Shown: piece by piece, positions 36,974 to 47,400 of the stretch
How the letters are laid out: every line of letters begins with the position of its first letter
How positions within the stretch are numbered: the first letter of the stretch is position 1
NCBI GenBank assembly: GCA_019753375.1
Contig: JAIELC010000024.1
Coordinates: 19,148-83,147, forward strand
Reading direction: 5' to 3'
DNA from: Sphingomonas sp.
GTDB lineage: Bacteria > Pseudomonadota > Alphaproteobacteria > Sphingomonadales > Sphingomonadaceae
DNA: 64,000 nt
The notes under the pieces: model-generated
Seen by the model: the letters and a program-made list of their open reading frames with translations, nothing else
Databases searched by the model: none
Told to the model about the DNA's origin: nothing
Position numbers and translations under genes: made by a program

Positions 36974-39328
36974 ATGATCGGCACGGCAACGATTTCGGTG
37001 GTTTTGATTGGTGTGGCGCTCGCCATCTTGGTGGTCGGCGCGTCCCTGGCGTTGTTCGCCGGTCTTCGCCTCAGGCGCGAAGCACAGGCATCGCTGGATG
37101 ACGCTGCTCGCCTGGAGGCATTACTTGCCAGTGCCCCGATGTTTGCCGTGGTTGTCCGGGCCGATGGCAGAGTGGAGGCGCCGGAACGATTTTCAGATTG
37201 GCTTGGCCTTCCGGTCGTACCCAAGTTCCTGCCCGAGCTCGCGAATGGGTCGTCGGGGCTTACCGAGGCGGATTTTCAGGGTATCGCTGACGATATTGCA
37301 GCGGCGCAGAAATCGGGGCGACCATTTAAGCGGGCCGTCCGGCCGCAAGGGTCGTCGCGAAGCCTGATAATCCGTGGGCAACGGGCCCCGCGAGACCTGA
37401 AGGCGGCGGGCGGCATCGTGTTGTGGGTCTATGATTCTACCGAGAGCCAGATTGAGATTGGTCGGCTCGCCGACGAAGGCGCCCGCGTTCGGGCGGCATT
37501 TGACGCGCTGACCGGGCTGATTGAGGCTGCTCCTTTGCCGATGTGGTACCGTGGGCCGGACCTGCGTCTGATGATGGTCAATTCGGCCTATGTCGATGCG
37601 GTCGAGGGCCAAAACGCCGAAGAAGTCGTCAGTCGCGGCCTGGAACTCGTTGAGGGTTCAGGGATTGGTGGGCCACTGGCCAGTGCCGTGGTCGCCCGCG
37701 ATTCGGGCAAACCCCAGATGCAGGCGATGCCGGCAACCATCCTCGGCCAGCGGCGCATGCTGCGGGTTTTCGACGTGCCGCTGCCGACTGGGGGTGTCGC
37801 CGGCTTTGCCGTCGACATCGAAGATCTGGAGCAGGCGCGGTCGGGGATCAAACGCTTTGCCGAGGCGCAGCGTGCCATGCTCGATCGACTGTCCGCCGGC
37901 GTCGTGCAGTTCGCTGCCGATCGCAGCTTGGTGTTCTGCAACCAGCCGTTTCAGCGGCTGTTCGCCATGCGCAGCGAGTGGCTTGCCGATCGCCCGGAAT
38001 TTGATCGCGTGCTCGAACGGATGCGCGAGGCGAATCGGCTCCCCGAGGTGCGTGATTTTCCGGGCTGGAAGGCAGAGCGGCGCGATTGGTTTGTCGCTGC
38101 AGATAGCCAGATCGAGGAAAATTGGCACTTGCCCGGCGGCGTGCACCTGCGCGTCGTTGCCCAGCCATTGCCCGATGGCGGGTTGTTGCTGATTTTTGAG
38201 GATCGCACCGAACAGGTTCAGCTCGCAAGCGCCCGCGACACGCTGCTCCGCGTCCGGACAGCGACATTCGACAATCTATTTGAGGCGCTGGGGGTATTTG
38301 CCGCAGATGGCAGGCTGCAATTGTGGAATAATCGTTTCCGGGCGGTCTGGGGCTTCGAAGAGAGTTTTCTGGCAGATCACCCGCGCGTCGATGCGCTGGC
38401 GAAGGCGGCGGAGGAAAAGCTCGCCACACCGTCGCAAGCCGTTCTTATCACGGAACTTGTTCGATCGGCGACTGTCGAGCGCCAGCAACGGGGTGGTCGG
38501 GTTGGCATGGCGGACGGGCGCCATTTCGAATTTGCCGCCGTGCCGCTGCCCGATGGCAATGCGTTGTTTACGATGCTCGATATTTCCGACAGCCGACGGA
38601 TCGAGCGCGCCTTGCGCGATCGCAACGAAGCGCTGGAGGCAGCTGACCGTGTGAAAACGGCTTTTGTCGCCAATATGAGCTATGAATTGCGGACGCCGCT
38701 AACGTCGATCAGCGGCTTCGCGGAAATGCTCAAAGGTGGCTATGCGGGCGAGCTTCCGCCGACCGCGAATGATTATGTCGATGCCATCGTCGAATCGGTC
38801 GGGCGTTTGGGCGGACTGGTCGATGACGTGCTCGATCTGACGCTGGGCAGGGACGATGGTCCCGAACTCGAACGGTTCGATGTTGATCTTGAGCGTGTTG
38901 CGCGCGACGCTGCCAACAAGGTGCGCGCGCAGATCGAGCGCAAGCGAATCGATTTTGCGATCGATATTCTCCCATCGACCGGCACAATCAGCGGCGACGC
39001 GCGCCGTCTGACGCAAACCATCGAAAATCTGTTGCGCCATGCGGTTTCGGGCACGCCAGATGGCGGCAGGATCTTGCTGCACAGCGACGGGACGGCGGCG
39101 CATGCCCGCGTGATTGTATCGGACAATGGCCGTGGCATGAGCGAGAAAGCGATCGCCCGCGCTTTTGATCGGTTTGCCGAGCCGGGCAATACCCGCAATG
39201 GGGAAAGGGCACTCGGTCTCGGCTTGCCGCTCGCCAAACAATTTGTCGAGGTGCACGGTGGGACCATCGAGCTGGTCTCCGAAGCGGGTCAGGGCACGTT
39301 GATTACGGTCAAGCTCCCACGCCGATGA
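36974..39328 (+). CDS. divL: DivL-type sensor kinase with Tyr at the phospho-acceptor site
   Basis: A 784-residue protein: one N-terminal membrane segment (ATISVVLIGVALAILVVGASLAL), several PAS-like modules (about residues 170-540), a HisKA dimerisation helix and an ATPase domain with TIENLLRHAV, VSDNGRGMSEKA and LGLGLPLAKQF. The H-box reads NMSYELRTPL; codon TAT at 38681-38683 (residue 570) encodes Tyr where His is expected. This is the hallmark of DivL, which modulates CckA and so CtrA-dependent cell cycle control. The neighbour tsaE starts within its stop codon (ATGA), and part of cckA itself is at the window start. Confidence 0.9.
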   Translation: MIGTATISVVLIGVALAILVVGASLALFAGLRLRREAQASLDDAARLEALLASAPMFAVVVRADGRVEAPERFSDWLGLPVVPKFLPELANGSSGLTEADFQGIADDIAAAQKSGRPFKRAVRPQGSSRSLIIRGQRAPRDLKAAGGIVLWVYDSTESQIEIGRLADEGARVRAAFDALTGLIEAAPLPMWYRGPDLRLMMVNSAYVDAVEGQNAEEVVSRGLELVEGSGIGGPLASAVVARDSGKPQMQAMPATILGQRRMLRVFDVPLPTGGVAGFAVDIEDLEQARSGIKRFAEAQRAMLDRLSAGVVQFAADRSLVFCNQPFQRLFAMRSEWLADRPEFDRVLERMREANRLPEVRDFPGWKAERRDWFVAADSQIEENWHLPGGVHLRVVAQPLPDGGLLLIFEDRTEQVQLASARDTLLRVRTATFDNLFEALGVFAADGRLQLWNNRFRAVWGFEESFLADHPRVDALAKAAEEKLATPSQAVLITELVRSATVERQQRGGRVGMADGRHFEFAAVPLPDGNALFTMLDISDSRRIERALRDRNEALEAADRVKTAFVANMSYELRTPLTSISGFAEMLKGGYAGELPPTANDYVDAIVESVGRLGGLVDDVLDLTLGRDDGPELERFDVDLERVARDAANKVRAQIERKRIDFAIDILPSTGTISGDARRLTQTIENLLRHAVSGTPDGGRILLHSDGTAAHARVIVSDNGRGMSEKAIARAFDRFAEPGNTRNGERALGLGLPLAKQFVEVHGGTIELVSEAGQGTLITVKLPRR

Positions 39329-39774
39329 CCGTCATCCGACTGGCAACACCTGCGGATACCCATGCGTTGGGCTTGCGGCTCGCGTCGGTTGTGAAGCCGG
39401 GCGACGTGATCGCCCTGACCGGGGGGCTGGGCAGTGGCAAGACCAGCCTGGCGCGCGGGTTGCTCCAGGGTCTGGGACTTCAGGAGGAAGCGCCATCGCC
39501 GAGCTTTGCAATTGTGCAACCCTATGATCGGCCGGAAACGCGCATCCCGGTGCTCCATGTCGATCTGTACCGCATTGATGATCGCGCGGAGATGGAGGAA
39601 TTGGGGATTGATGACGCTGCAGACGCCGTGCTCGTCGTCGAGTGGCCAGAGCGGGCAGGGGGTAATTACTGGCCCGATGCCCTGTTATTATCGCTTTCAA
39701 TCGACAATGACGGTGGTCGATCCTTGACAGCACAAGTCCCAACGGCATGGAAGGCACGATGGCCGCTTCAATGA
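39325..39774 (+). CDS. tsaE: tRNA threonylcarbamoyladenosine biosynthesis ATPase TsaE
   Basis: A 149-residue P-loop ATPase that works with TsaB/TsaD to form t6A37 on ANN-decoding tRNAs. Walker A is GGLGSGKTSLARGLL, followed by the conserved PSPSFAIVQPYD and HVDLYRIDD. The length is usual. The ATG overlaps the divL TGA. The 3' end overlaps the start region of amgK. Confidence 0.95.
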   Translation: MTVIRLATPADTHALGLRLASVVKPGDVIALTGGLGSGKTSLARGLLQGLGLQEEAPSPSFAIVQPYDRPETRIPVLHVDLYRIDDRAEMEELGIDDAADAVLVVEWPERAGGNYWPDALLLSLSIDNDGGRSLTAQVPTAWKARWPLQ

Positions 39775-40739
39775 TCCCCCCCGTCACAGCGCGCGATTTT
39801 CTTGATTCGAATGGCTGGACCGACGCAGTCATTGTGCCGTTGGCGGGAGATGCTTCGTTCCGGCGCTATTTCCGCGTAGTCGATGGATCCCGGCAAGCGG
39901 TGTTGATGGACGCACCACCGCCCCACGAAGACCCACGCCCCTTTATTGGTATCGCGCGCTGGCTAAGCGATCATGGTTTTGCGGCGCCGGCGCTGCTTGC
40001 GGTTGATCTGGACAAGGGGTTGTTACTGATCGAGGATTTCGGCGATGCAAGGATGCGCGAAACGATTGATGCCGCCCCGCATCGGACCGAACAACTATAC
40101 GCCGAGGCGGTTGATATTCTGGTGGCACTGCACCGTCATCAACCCGGCGATCTGCGCGCTTATGATCGGCAGGAACTGCACCGCGAAGCCGGGTTGCTGA
40201 CCGAATGGTATTGCCCGGCTGTCGGTCTGGACGTTGATCTGGCCGGGTATGTTGCGGCGTGGGACGCTGTTCTTGACACCGTGATGACCGCGGCGCCCGT
40301 CACTGTGTTGCGCGACTATCATGCCGAAAACATCATGCTGAAGGCGGATGGTTCATTGGGTTTGCTGGATTTTCAGGACGCGCTGGCAGGACATCCCGCC
40401 TATGACCTTGTATCGCTGTTGCAGGATGCGCGGCGCGATGTTGAACCGGCGATCGAGACCCAGATGCTGGCGCGCTACAAGGCCGCTACGGGGGCGGGTG
40501 ATGACTTTGATGCCGCCTATCATGTGCTTGGCGCACAGCGGAATGCGAAGATTGTCGGGATCTTCACGCGACTTTGGAAGCGCGACGGCAAATCGCGTTA
40601 TCCTGCCCTGTGTCCACGGGTCTGGCGCTATCTCGAACAAGATCTGGCGCTTCCCGCGCTTGAACCGGTTGCCGGCTGGTTTGCGACGAACATTCCATCG
40701 AGCAAACGGGGCGATCCGATGGCAATTGCTGGCAGATGA
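39759..40739 (+). CDS. amgK: N-acetylmuramate/N-acetylglucosamine anomeric kinase AmgK
   Basis: An aminoglycoside-phosphotransferase-fold kinase of about 326 residues. The catalytic loop is VLRDYHAENIMLK and the metal-binding segment is GLLDFQDALAGHPAYDL. With the adjacent uridylyltransferase it matches the AmgK-MurU shortcut that turns recycled MurNAc into UDP-MurNAc, bypassing de novo, fosfomycin-sensitive synthesis. Three starts compete: ATG 39759 has GGAAGG five bases upstream and is used here; ATG 39771 overlaps the tsaE stop (ATGA); ATG 39747 is the longest. The specific sugar is inferred from context. Confidence 0.85.
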   Translation: MAASMIPPVTARDFLDSNGWTDAVIVPLAGDASFRRYFRVVDGSRQAVLMDAPPPHEDPRPFIGIARWLSDHGFAAPALLAVDLDKGLLLIEDFGDARMRETIDAAPHRTEQLYAEAVDILVALHRHQPGDLRAYDRQELHREAGLLTEWYCPAVGLDVDLAGYVAAWDAVLDTVMTAAPVTVLRDYHAENIMLKADGSLGLLDFQDALAGHPAYDLVSLLQDARRDVEPAIETQMLARYKAATGAGDDFDAAYHVLGAQRNAKIVGIFTRLWKRDGKSRYPALCPRVWRYLEQDLALPALEPVAGWFATNIPSSKRGDPMAIAGR

Positions 40740-41497
40740 CCCTCAAGCGCACGTTGACGATCCGGCCCGATCCGGGCGTCGCGGTTCCCGAAACCGCGAT
40801 GGTCATGGCGGCCGGGCTAGGCAAGCGGATGCGCCCGTTGACGGCAACACGTCCCAAACCGCTGGTCGAGGTCGCAGGTCGGGCATTGCTCGATCATGCG
40901 CTGGATCGCCTACGCGCGGCGGGCGTAAAGCGCGCGGTCGTGAATGTTCATTACCTCGCAGACGCGCTGGAAGCGCATTTGAAGTCCCATGCGCGGGGTA
41001 TCGACATCGTCATTTCGGATGAACGCAAACAGCTGATGGAAACCGGCGGTGGGCTTGTACAGGCCCGGGCGCTGCTGGGCGACAAGCCCTTTATCTCGGT
41101 CAATAGCGACAATCTGTGGATTGACGGGCCGATGGACAGCATCAAATTACTGTCGGCACGCTGGGACGATAGCGCGATGGATGCGTTGCTGTTGATGGTG
41201 CCGCTGGCACGGGCACATTGTCATGCCGGGCAGGGCGATTTTCACCTCGACGCTGACGGGCGCATTACCGGTCGCCGCAAACCCGGCCGGCTTGCGCCAT
41301 TCGTCTGGACCGGCGTTCAAATCCTCTCACCACGGTTGATCGCGGATTGGCCCGAAGGCGCGTTTTCAACCAATATCTTTTGGGACCGGGCAATCGCTGG
41401 GGGACGCGCTTTTGGGCTCGTCCATCAGGGGCTGTGGTTCGATGTCGGCACACCGGGCGCCATCGCAGTTGCGGAGCATATGATGGCCGATGGCTGA
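40736..41497 (+). CDS. murU: N-acetylmuramate alpha-1-phosphate uridylyltransferase MurU
   Basis: A 253-residue nucleotidyltransferase. The NTP-binding signature is MAAGLGKRMRPLT followed by RPKPLVEVAG, and the metal/substrate region is ISVNSDNLW. MurU uses UTP to form UDP-MurNAc from MurNAc-1-phosphate made by AmgK. The ATG overlaps the amgK TGA (ATGA). An alternative reading as a generic mannose/glucose-1-phosphate transferase is less likely given the amgK neighbour. Confidence 0.88.
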   Translation: MTLKRTLTIRPDPGVAVPETAMVMAAGLGKRMRPLTATRPKPLVEVAGRALLDHALDRLRAAGVKRAVVNVHYLADALEAHLKSHARGIDIVISDERKQLMETGGGLVQARALLGDKPFISVNSDNLWIDGPMDSIKLLSARWDDSAMDALLLMVPLARAHCHAGQGDFHLDADGRITGRRKPGRLAPFVWTGVQILSPRLIADWPEGAFSTNIFWDRAIAGGRAFGLVHQGLWFDVGTPGAIAVAEHMMADG

Positions 41498-44456
41498 CCA
41501 AGGCCGCCTTGGTCTGTTCACCATTCCGCCGCACCGGTCATTTGCGGACTCGCTTGTCGCGGGGCTGCTGCGCCAATTCGGGGGCGATCCGCTGCAATTG
41601 GCGCGTGGCCTTGTCCTTGTGCCAAATAATCGCGCCAAACGAACCATTACCGACGCGTTCGTGCGCGCCAGTGCCAATGGTCTGCTATTGCCGCGCCTTG
41701 TCGTCGTTGGCGATCCCGGGATCGACGAGGCCATTGGTGCCGCCCTTGATCCGGTTGACGATGTCGATCCGGTCCCGCCGGCAATCGCGCCACTTGCCCG
41801 TCGCATGATTTTGGCTCGGCTTGTCGGAGACGCGCGCGCGGCAGACGGTCACCCCGTCGACGCGGCGGAAGCTGTTCGCCTCGCCGGAGATTTGGGCGCG
41901 ACGCTCGACCAGCTTTTGGTCGAAGAGATCGACCCCACTGCGTTGCGCAGGATTGAGCTGACCGAAGCGCTTAATCGTCATTGGGAAATATCACTGCACC
42001 AGTTTTCGCTGATCCTTGATCAATGGCCGCGCGAATTGGCGGCACGCGGGATGATTGATCTGGCAACAAGGCGAACGGCCTTGCTCAATCGACTTGCCGG
42101 GCGCTGGAAGCGATCCGCGCCTTTAGGGTTCGTGTGTGCCGCGGGTATCACAACGGCGGCGCCGGCGATTGCAAGGTTGTTACGCTGTGTAGCGGAACTG
42201 CCCGGCGGGTTGGTCGTCCTCCCTGGGCTGGCGATTGATATGGCGGAGACCGAGTGGCAAGCGATTGGCCCGCACAAGGCCGATCCGACGACCGGATTGC
42301 GGCAGCGCTCGATCGAATCTCACCCGCAATTTCAGTTGAAGGTGCTGCTGGACCGGATGGGGGTTAACCGCCGCGAGTTCGCGCTTTGGCGCGACAGCGG
42401 CGGGCACGATTCGGCTGCGGCACGGAGCAGGGCGATCGGCCATGCCATGGCGCCCGCCGAATTCACCAGTAAATGGACAAGCCTGCCCGCTGCCGAAAGG
42501 CGGCTGAGCGATGTGCAGGCAGTCGAACTGGCCAACCCGGCTGCCGAGGCGCAAGCGATCGCGCTTGCGCTGCGCGAAGCGCTTGAAACAGAGGGAAAGA
42601 CGGCTGCGCTGGTAACACCGGATCGCGCCCTTGCGCGGCGCGTTGCGGCGCATTGCGCGCGTTGGGGGATCGTCGTCGACGATTCTGCCGGCCGCCCCTT
42701 GTCGATCTTGCCGTCGGGAACATTGCTGATCGAGTTGGCGGACGCGGCTGCTCAACGCTTTGCTCCACTGCCACTTCTTGCGGTATTGAAGCATCCGTTG
42801 GTTCGCTTTGGCGAAGAACGGCTGGCGTGGCTGGAGGGGGTCCGTGCGCTTGATCTTGCGTTACGCGGTCCGCGACCGGCCGCCGGGCTAGATGGCATTG
42901 ATCATTATCTGGCCGATCGCAGCGGTCGCGACGCCGACATCCGCGCCCGGGCCGCGCCGTGGTGGCCGGCTGCCCGATCAATGCTCGCACCGCTGGAGCT
43001 GGCATTTGAGCGAGGCCCGCAGCCACTTTCGGTGCTGCTCGGCGTGCTTCGTGATGTCGTAACGGGTCTGGGCGGGGACGCGCCATGGAGCGGATCGGCC
43101 GGTCGGGCGGCGGCCGATTTGCTTGCTGAACTCGAACTGGCCGCCATCGATGGACCGGCAACGGTTGAACCGCGCGTGCTGGCCGGGATGTTGCGCATGC
43201 TAATGGATGACGTGGCAATTCGTCCACCGCAGGGCGGCCATCCCCGTATTGCCATTTATGGACCGATCGAAGCACGCCTGCAAAATGCCGACCTCATGAT
43301 CCTCGGCGGTCTGAATGAGAGTGTCTGGCCGGGGCAGCCGGCCCCCGACCCCTGGCTAGCGCCCCGAATCCGGAGCGAGCTCGGGCTGCCCGGGCTTGAG
43401 CGACGCGTTGGCTTGGCAGCGCATGATTTTGCCAATGCGTTGGGTGCTCCTTCGGTATTGCTGACCCGGGCGCAGCGTGATGCAACCGCGCCGACGATCG
43501 CCTCGCGCTTCTGGTTACGGTTGGAAGCGATGCTGGATCGGGGCATTGGACGCGCTTACGATTATGTCGATTGGTCGCAACGAATTGATGATCCCGGTCG
43601 GCATCAGCCAGCCGCGCGTCCGGCGCCTTCGCCTCCTCAGGAGCTTCGACCCCGCAACATTTCTGTGACCGAAGTCGATCGGCTGAAGTCCGATCCCTAT
43701 GCCTTCTATGCGCGGCGGGTGTTGCGCTTGATCCGACTGGAGCCGGTCGATGCTGATCCGGGGCCAGCATGGCGGGGGACAGAAGTACACGCGATCCTGC
43801 AGGCATGGGCAGAACATGACGCGCTTGATCCCAGTGCGTTGATGGCACGAACGCTGAAGATGCTGGCGGCCGAGCACATCCATCCGATGTTGCGGGCCCT
43901 GTGGCAGCCACGCCTTGTCGAGGCGATCGCGTGGATCGCCGATCAGGTGGCGATTGATGCTGCGGCCGGTCGGCGGATCTTGTCGGTTGAGCAAAAGGCA
44001 GTGATGACGATTGCCGATGTAAAACTGGACGGCCGGGTAGACCGGCTTGATCGATTGGCCGATGGTCGGCTGGCGGTCGTCGACTACAAGACGGGCAAGG
44101 CGCCTTCGGCAAAGGCCGTCCGCGACGGTTTCAGCATGCAGCTTGGCCTGTTGGGATTGCTCGCCGAACAAGTGGGCTTTGACGGTAATGTTGGCGAGGT
44201 AGGCGCATTTGAATATTGGTCACTGGCCAAACACGGCGACGCGTTCGGTTCGCGATCGAGCCCGGTCGATCCAGAAGGCGCGCGTGACAAGATCAGAACC
44301 GAAGATTTCATTGCACGATCGGCTGACCAGTTCACCACGTCGGCCAACCTCTGGTTGACGGGCAGCGAACCCTTTCTCGCCAAAAAGCACCCTGAATATG
44401 CGCCCTTTACCGACTATGACCAGCTCATGCGACGTGACGAATGGTCTGGCCAATGA
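41490..44456 (+). CDS. addB: Double-strand break repair protein AddB
   Basis: A 988-residue subunit of the AddAB helicase-nuclease, which processes DNA ends for RecA loading. The N-terminal inactivated helicase part starts with VLVPNNRAKR, and the C-terminal PD-(D/E)XK nuclease is visible as DVKLDGRVDRLDRL and VVDYKTGK. In Firmicutes AddB the nuclease is stapled by a 4Fe-4S cluster; here the CPF-like cysteine position reads SDPYAFYARR and the C-terminal 260 residues have no Cys, so the cluster is absent. The start overlaps murU and the stop overlaps addA. Confidence 0.95.
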   Translation: MADQGRLGLFTIPPHRSFADSLVAGLLRQFGGDPLQLARGLVLVPNNRAKRTITDAFVRASANGLLLPRLVVVGDPGIDEAIGAALDPVDDVDPVPPAIAPLARRMILARLVGDARAADGHPVDAAEAVRLAGDLGATLDQLLVEEIDPTALRRIELTEALNRHWEISLHQFSLILDQWPRELAARGMIDLATRRTALLNRLAGRWKRSAPLGFVCAAGITTAAPAIARLLRCVAELPGGLVVLPGLAIDMAETEWQAIGPHKADPTTGLRQRSIESHPQFQLKVLLDRMGVNRREFALWRDSGGHDSAAARSRAIGHAMAPAEFTSKWTSLPAAERRLSDVQAVELANPAAEAQAIALALREALETEGKTAALVTPDRALARRVAAHCARWGIVVDDSAGRPLSILPSGTLLIELADAAAQRFAPLPLLAVLKHPLVRFGEERLAWLEGVRALDLALRGPRPAAGLDGIDHYLADRSGRDADIRARAAPWWPAARSMLAPLELAFERGPQPLSVLLGVLRDVVTGLGGDAPWSGSAGRAAADLLAELELAAIDGPATVEPRVLAGMLRMLMDDVAIRPPQGGHPRIAIYGPIEARLQNADLMILGGLNESVWPGQPAPDPWLAPRIRSELGLPGLERRVGLAAHDFANALGAPSVLLTRAQRDATAPTIASRFWLRLEAMLDRGIGRAYDYVDWSQRIDDPGRHQPAARPAPSPPQELRPRNISVTEVDRLKSDPYAFYARRVLRLIRLEPVDADPGPAWRGTEVHAILQAWAEHDALDPSALMARTLKMLAAEHIHPMLRALWQPRLVEAIAWIADQVAIDAAAGRRILSVEQKAVMTIADVKLDGRVDRLDRLADGRLAVVDYKTGKAPSAKAVRDGFSMQLGLLGLLAEQVGFDGNVGEVGAFEYWSLAKHGDAFGSRSSPVDPEGARDKIRTEDFIARSADQFTTSANLWLTGSEPFLAKKHPEYAPFTDYDQLMRRDEWSGQ

Positions 44457-47400
44457 GCGAGGGGCAAATCAAAATTCTCCCCACGCTTCTTGGGGAACAG
44501 GCACGGGCGAGTGGGCCTGGTGCGCATATATGGCTTTCGGCGTCGGCGGGGACCGGCAAGACGCAGGTGCTCGCCGCGCGGGTTTATCGATTGCTGCTGG
44601 GCGGGACGGAGCCGGGGGCGATCCTGTGTCTGACCTTCACCAAGGCTGGCGCATCAGAAATGGCCGGTCGGATCAATGAGCGGCTCGCCGCCTGGGTACG
44701 GATGCCCGAACTTGACTTGCGCAAAGACCTGGCGGCGCTGGGGGAGAATTGGCAGGCGCCGGGCATGATCCAGCGCGCGCGGACGCTGTTCGCGCGGGTG
44801 CTGGATGCGCCAGGGGGCGGTATTCGCATCCAAACGATCCACGGCTTTTGCCAATCGCTCCTTGCCGGATTTCCGCTCGAAGCGGGTTTGGTCCCCGGAT
44901 TTCGGCCCCTGGAAGCACGCGAGGAAGCGTTGCTGGCGCGCGAAGCCATGGCGGAAATGCTGGTCGATGCCGAGCGCGAGGGGCGGCAGGGGCTGATCGA
45001 CGCGATCGCCGACTTGAGCAAGCGGCTGGGAGAGGGTGGGGCGGAAGAATTCCTGAAGGCGTGCGCGCGTAAGCCCGACGGGATGGCCGCGCTGCCCAGC
45101 GGGGTCAAAGCGTATCTGCGCGGCGCAGTTGGCTTGGGTTCGGGAGAGATTGAAGAATTGATCGCTGCGGCGTGCATGGATGCCGCGTTTGATACGACGG
45201 CGGTATGCGCCATTGGCGCAGCAAATCGGCGATGGGGCACCAAGACCGGACTGGACGCGGCAGAAACGGTCGACCGATGGCTGGCGTCAAGCCCGCAAAC
45301 GCGTGCCGCCATGTTAAACGATCTGCTGTTTGTGGTACTGATCAAGTCGGGGGCGAAGCGCAAGATCAACGATAAGTTGCTCGCTATCGAACCGGAATAC
45401 GATATTCTTTCGGACCAAGTTATCGCGTTAGGCACGGCATTGCTGAACAAGCGCCGGCTCGCGGCATTTAGCGATGTATTGGCGGCCGCTCTGGAAGCCG
45501 GACGCGATTATGCAGCGGTGTACCAACGCGCGAAACGTCGGCTTGGCGCGGTGGATTTCGACGATCTGATCCGCGCCACCGTCGCGCTGCTGGCGCAGCC
45601 TGGGATCGGTGACTGGGTCAACTTCAAGCTGGATCAGGTTACTGACCACATTCTGGTCGATGAGGCGCAGGACACCAATCGGGAGCAATGGGACATTATC
45701 GAAAGGCTCGCTGGCGAGTTTTTTGCCGGCAGCGGTGCGCGCGGTGACCGCACGCGCACGCTGTTCGTCGTCGGCGATTACAAACAGGCGATATTTGGTT
45801 TTCAGGGCACGAACCCACTTTTTTTTGCGCGCGCGGAACAACATTTCACGCGGCTGGCCCGCGATGCCTATGATCCGGCGACGGACGCCGGCACGCCGCT
45901 CCACCGGCTGGCGCTGACGCATTCCTTCCGGTCGACGGCGCCAATCCTTGAGTTTGTCGATGCGGCGATCGCGTCGATGCCTGGTCCCGGTCTTACCCCA
46001 ATCAATGACAATGAAGCGCATGCGAGCAAGGTGCCGGGCCCCGGATCGGTAACGTTGTGGGCGCCAATTGTGGCAGAAGGCAGCGACGTTGACGAGGATG
46101 GCACCGTCGATGATGCGACCCGCGAACTCGCGAACCGGATCGCGTGTCAGGTGCGCGATTGGCTGAACCCCGACAGTCCGCTGATACTCGGCAGCAAGGG
46201 ACGTGCAGTCCAAGCAAATGACATCATGATATTGGTCAAGCGCCGTGGCGAGCTGGCATCGCTGATAGTTGCAAGACTCTATGTCGAAAAGGTGCCGGTC
46301 GCCGGCATCGATCGGTTGCGTTTGAATGCGCCGTTAGCTGTACAGGATCTGCTGGCGGCCATTCGTTTTGTGCTTCAGCCCGACGATGATCTGTCGCTGG
46401 CCTGCTTGCTGGTCTCTCCCTTGCTTGGGTGGACGCAGGAAGACCTGATGGATGCGGCCGTCAATCGTGCAGGGCAGAGCCTGTGGCGCCATTTGCGCGG
46501 CAAACAGTCTGCTGACCGGCTGGCCCCGTTGATGGCCATGCTAGCGCGGGCTGATATTGCCACGCCGTACCAATTTCTCGAAGAAATTCTGTCGGGACCG
46601 ATCGACGGTCGACGCAGATTATTGTTGCGACTGGGGGCCGAAGCACGCGACCCGATCGATGAACTGCTCAACGCGGCCTTGCAGTTTGAGACGCTGGCGA
46701 CCCCTTCACTGCAGGCATTTCTCGACTGGTTCGATCGCGGCGATGTCGACATCAAACGCGATGCCGGGTCACCATCTGGTGCAGTTCGGGTGATGACCGC
46801 ACACGGCGCAAAGGGACTGCAGGCGCCTGTTGTTATTCTGGCCGATGCAACAGCCGATCCCGATCGGTCGCCACGGTCACAGCTCAATTGGTCGCCCGAC
46901 GGGCGCGTGCCTGCCTTTCCTATTCTCCGCCCCCGCAAGGAAGAGTTGGTTGGTCCGTTTATCGAGCTGGTGAACGATGCCGGGGACCGGGAACTCGCTG
47001 AACACTGGCGATTATTCTATGTCGCGGCAACACGGGCGGAGGAACACCTGATTATAACGGGTGCGCTCGGCCCAAGGGCAGCCGGCGTTCCCCCAAAGAA
47101 TAGCTGGCATGCACTCGCTTCGCAGGCGCTCACCCGTCTCGGCGTAGCGGATAATGGGGACCAGAGGCGGCGGTTTGACGGTCTGTCCCCATCTTCAGCG
47201 GGCAAACCCAAAACTACGACGGCGACATTGGCAACTCGGGAACGCCCTTTGCCCGAATGGGCAAAAACCCCGGCCCCGCAAGAGGCGCGCCCGCCGCGTC
47301 CACTGGCACCATCGTCCATCGGATCTGATGATGTTGCGGATCCGCCACCACCACCCTCGATGCGATTGGCGGCCGAACGCGGCAGGTTGATCCATGCGCT

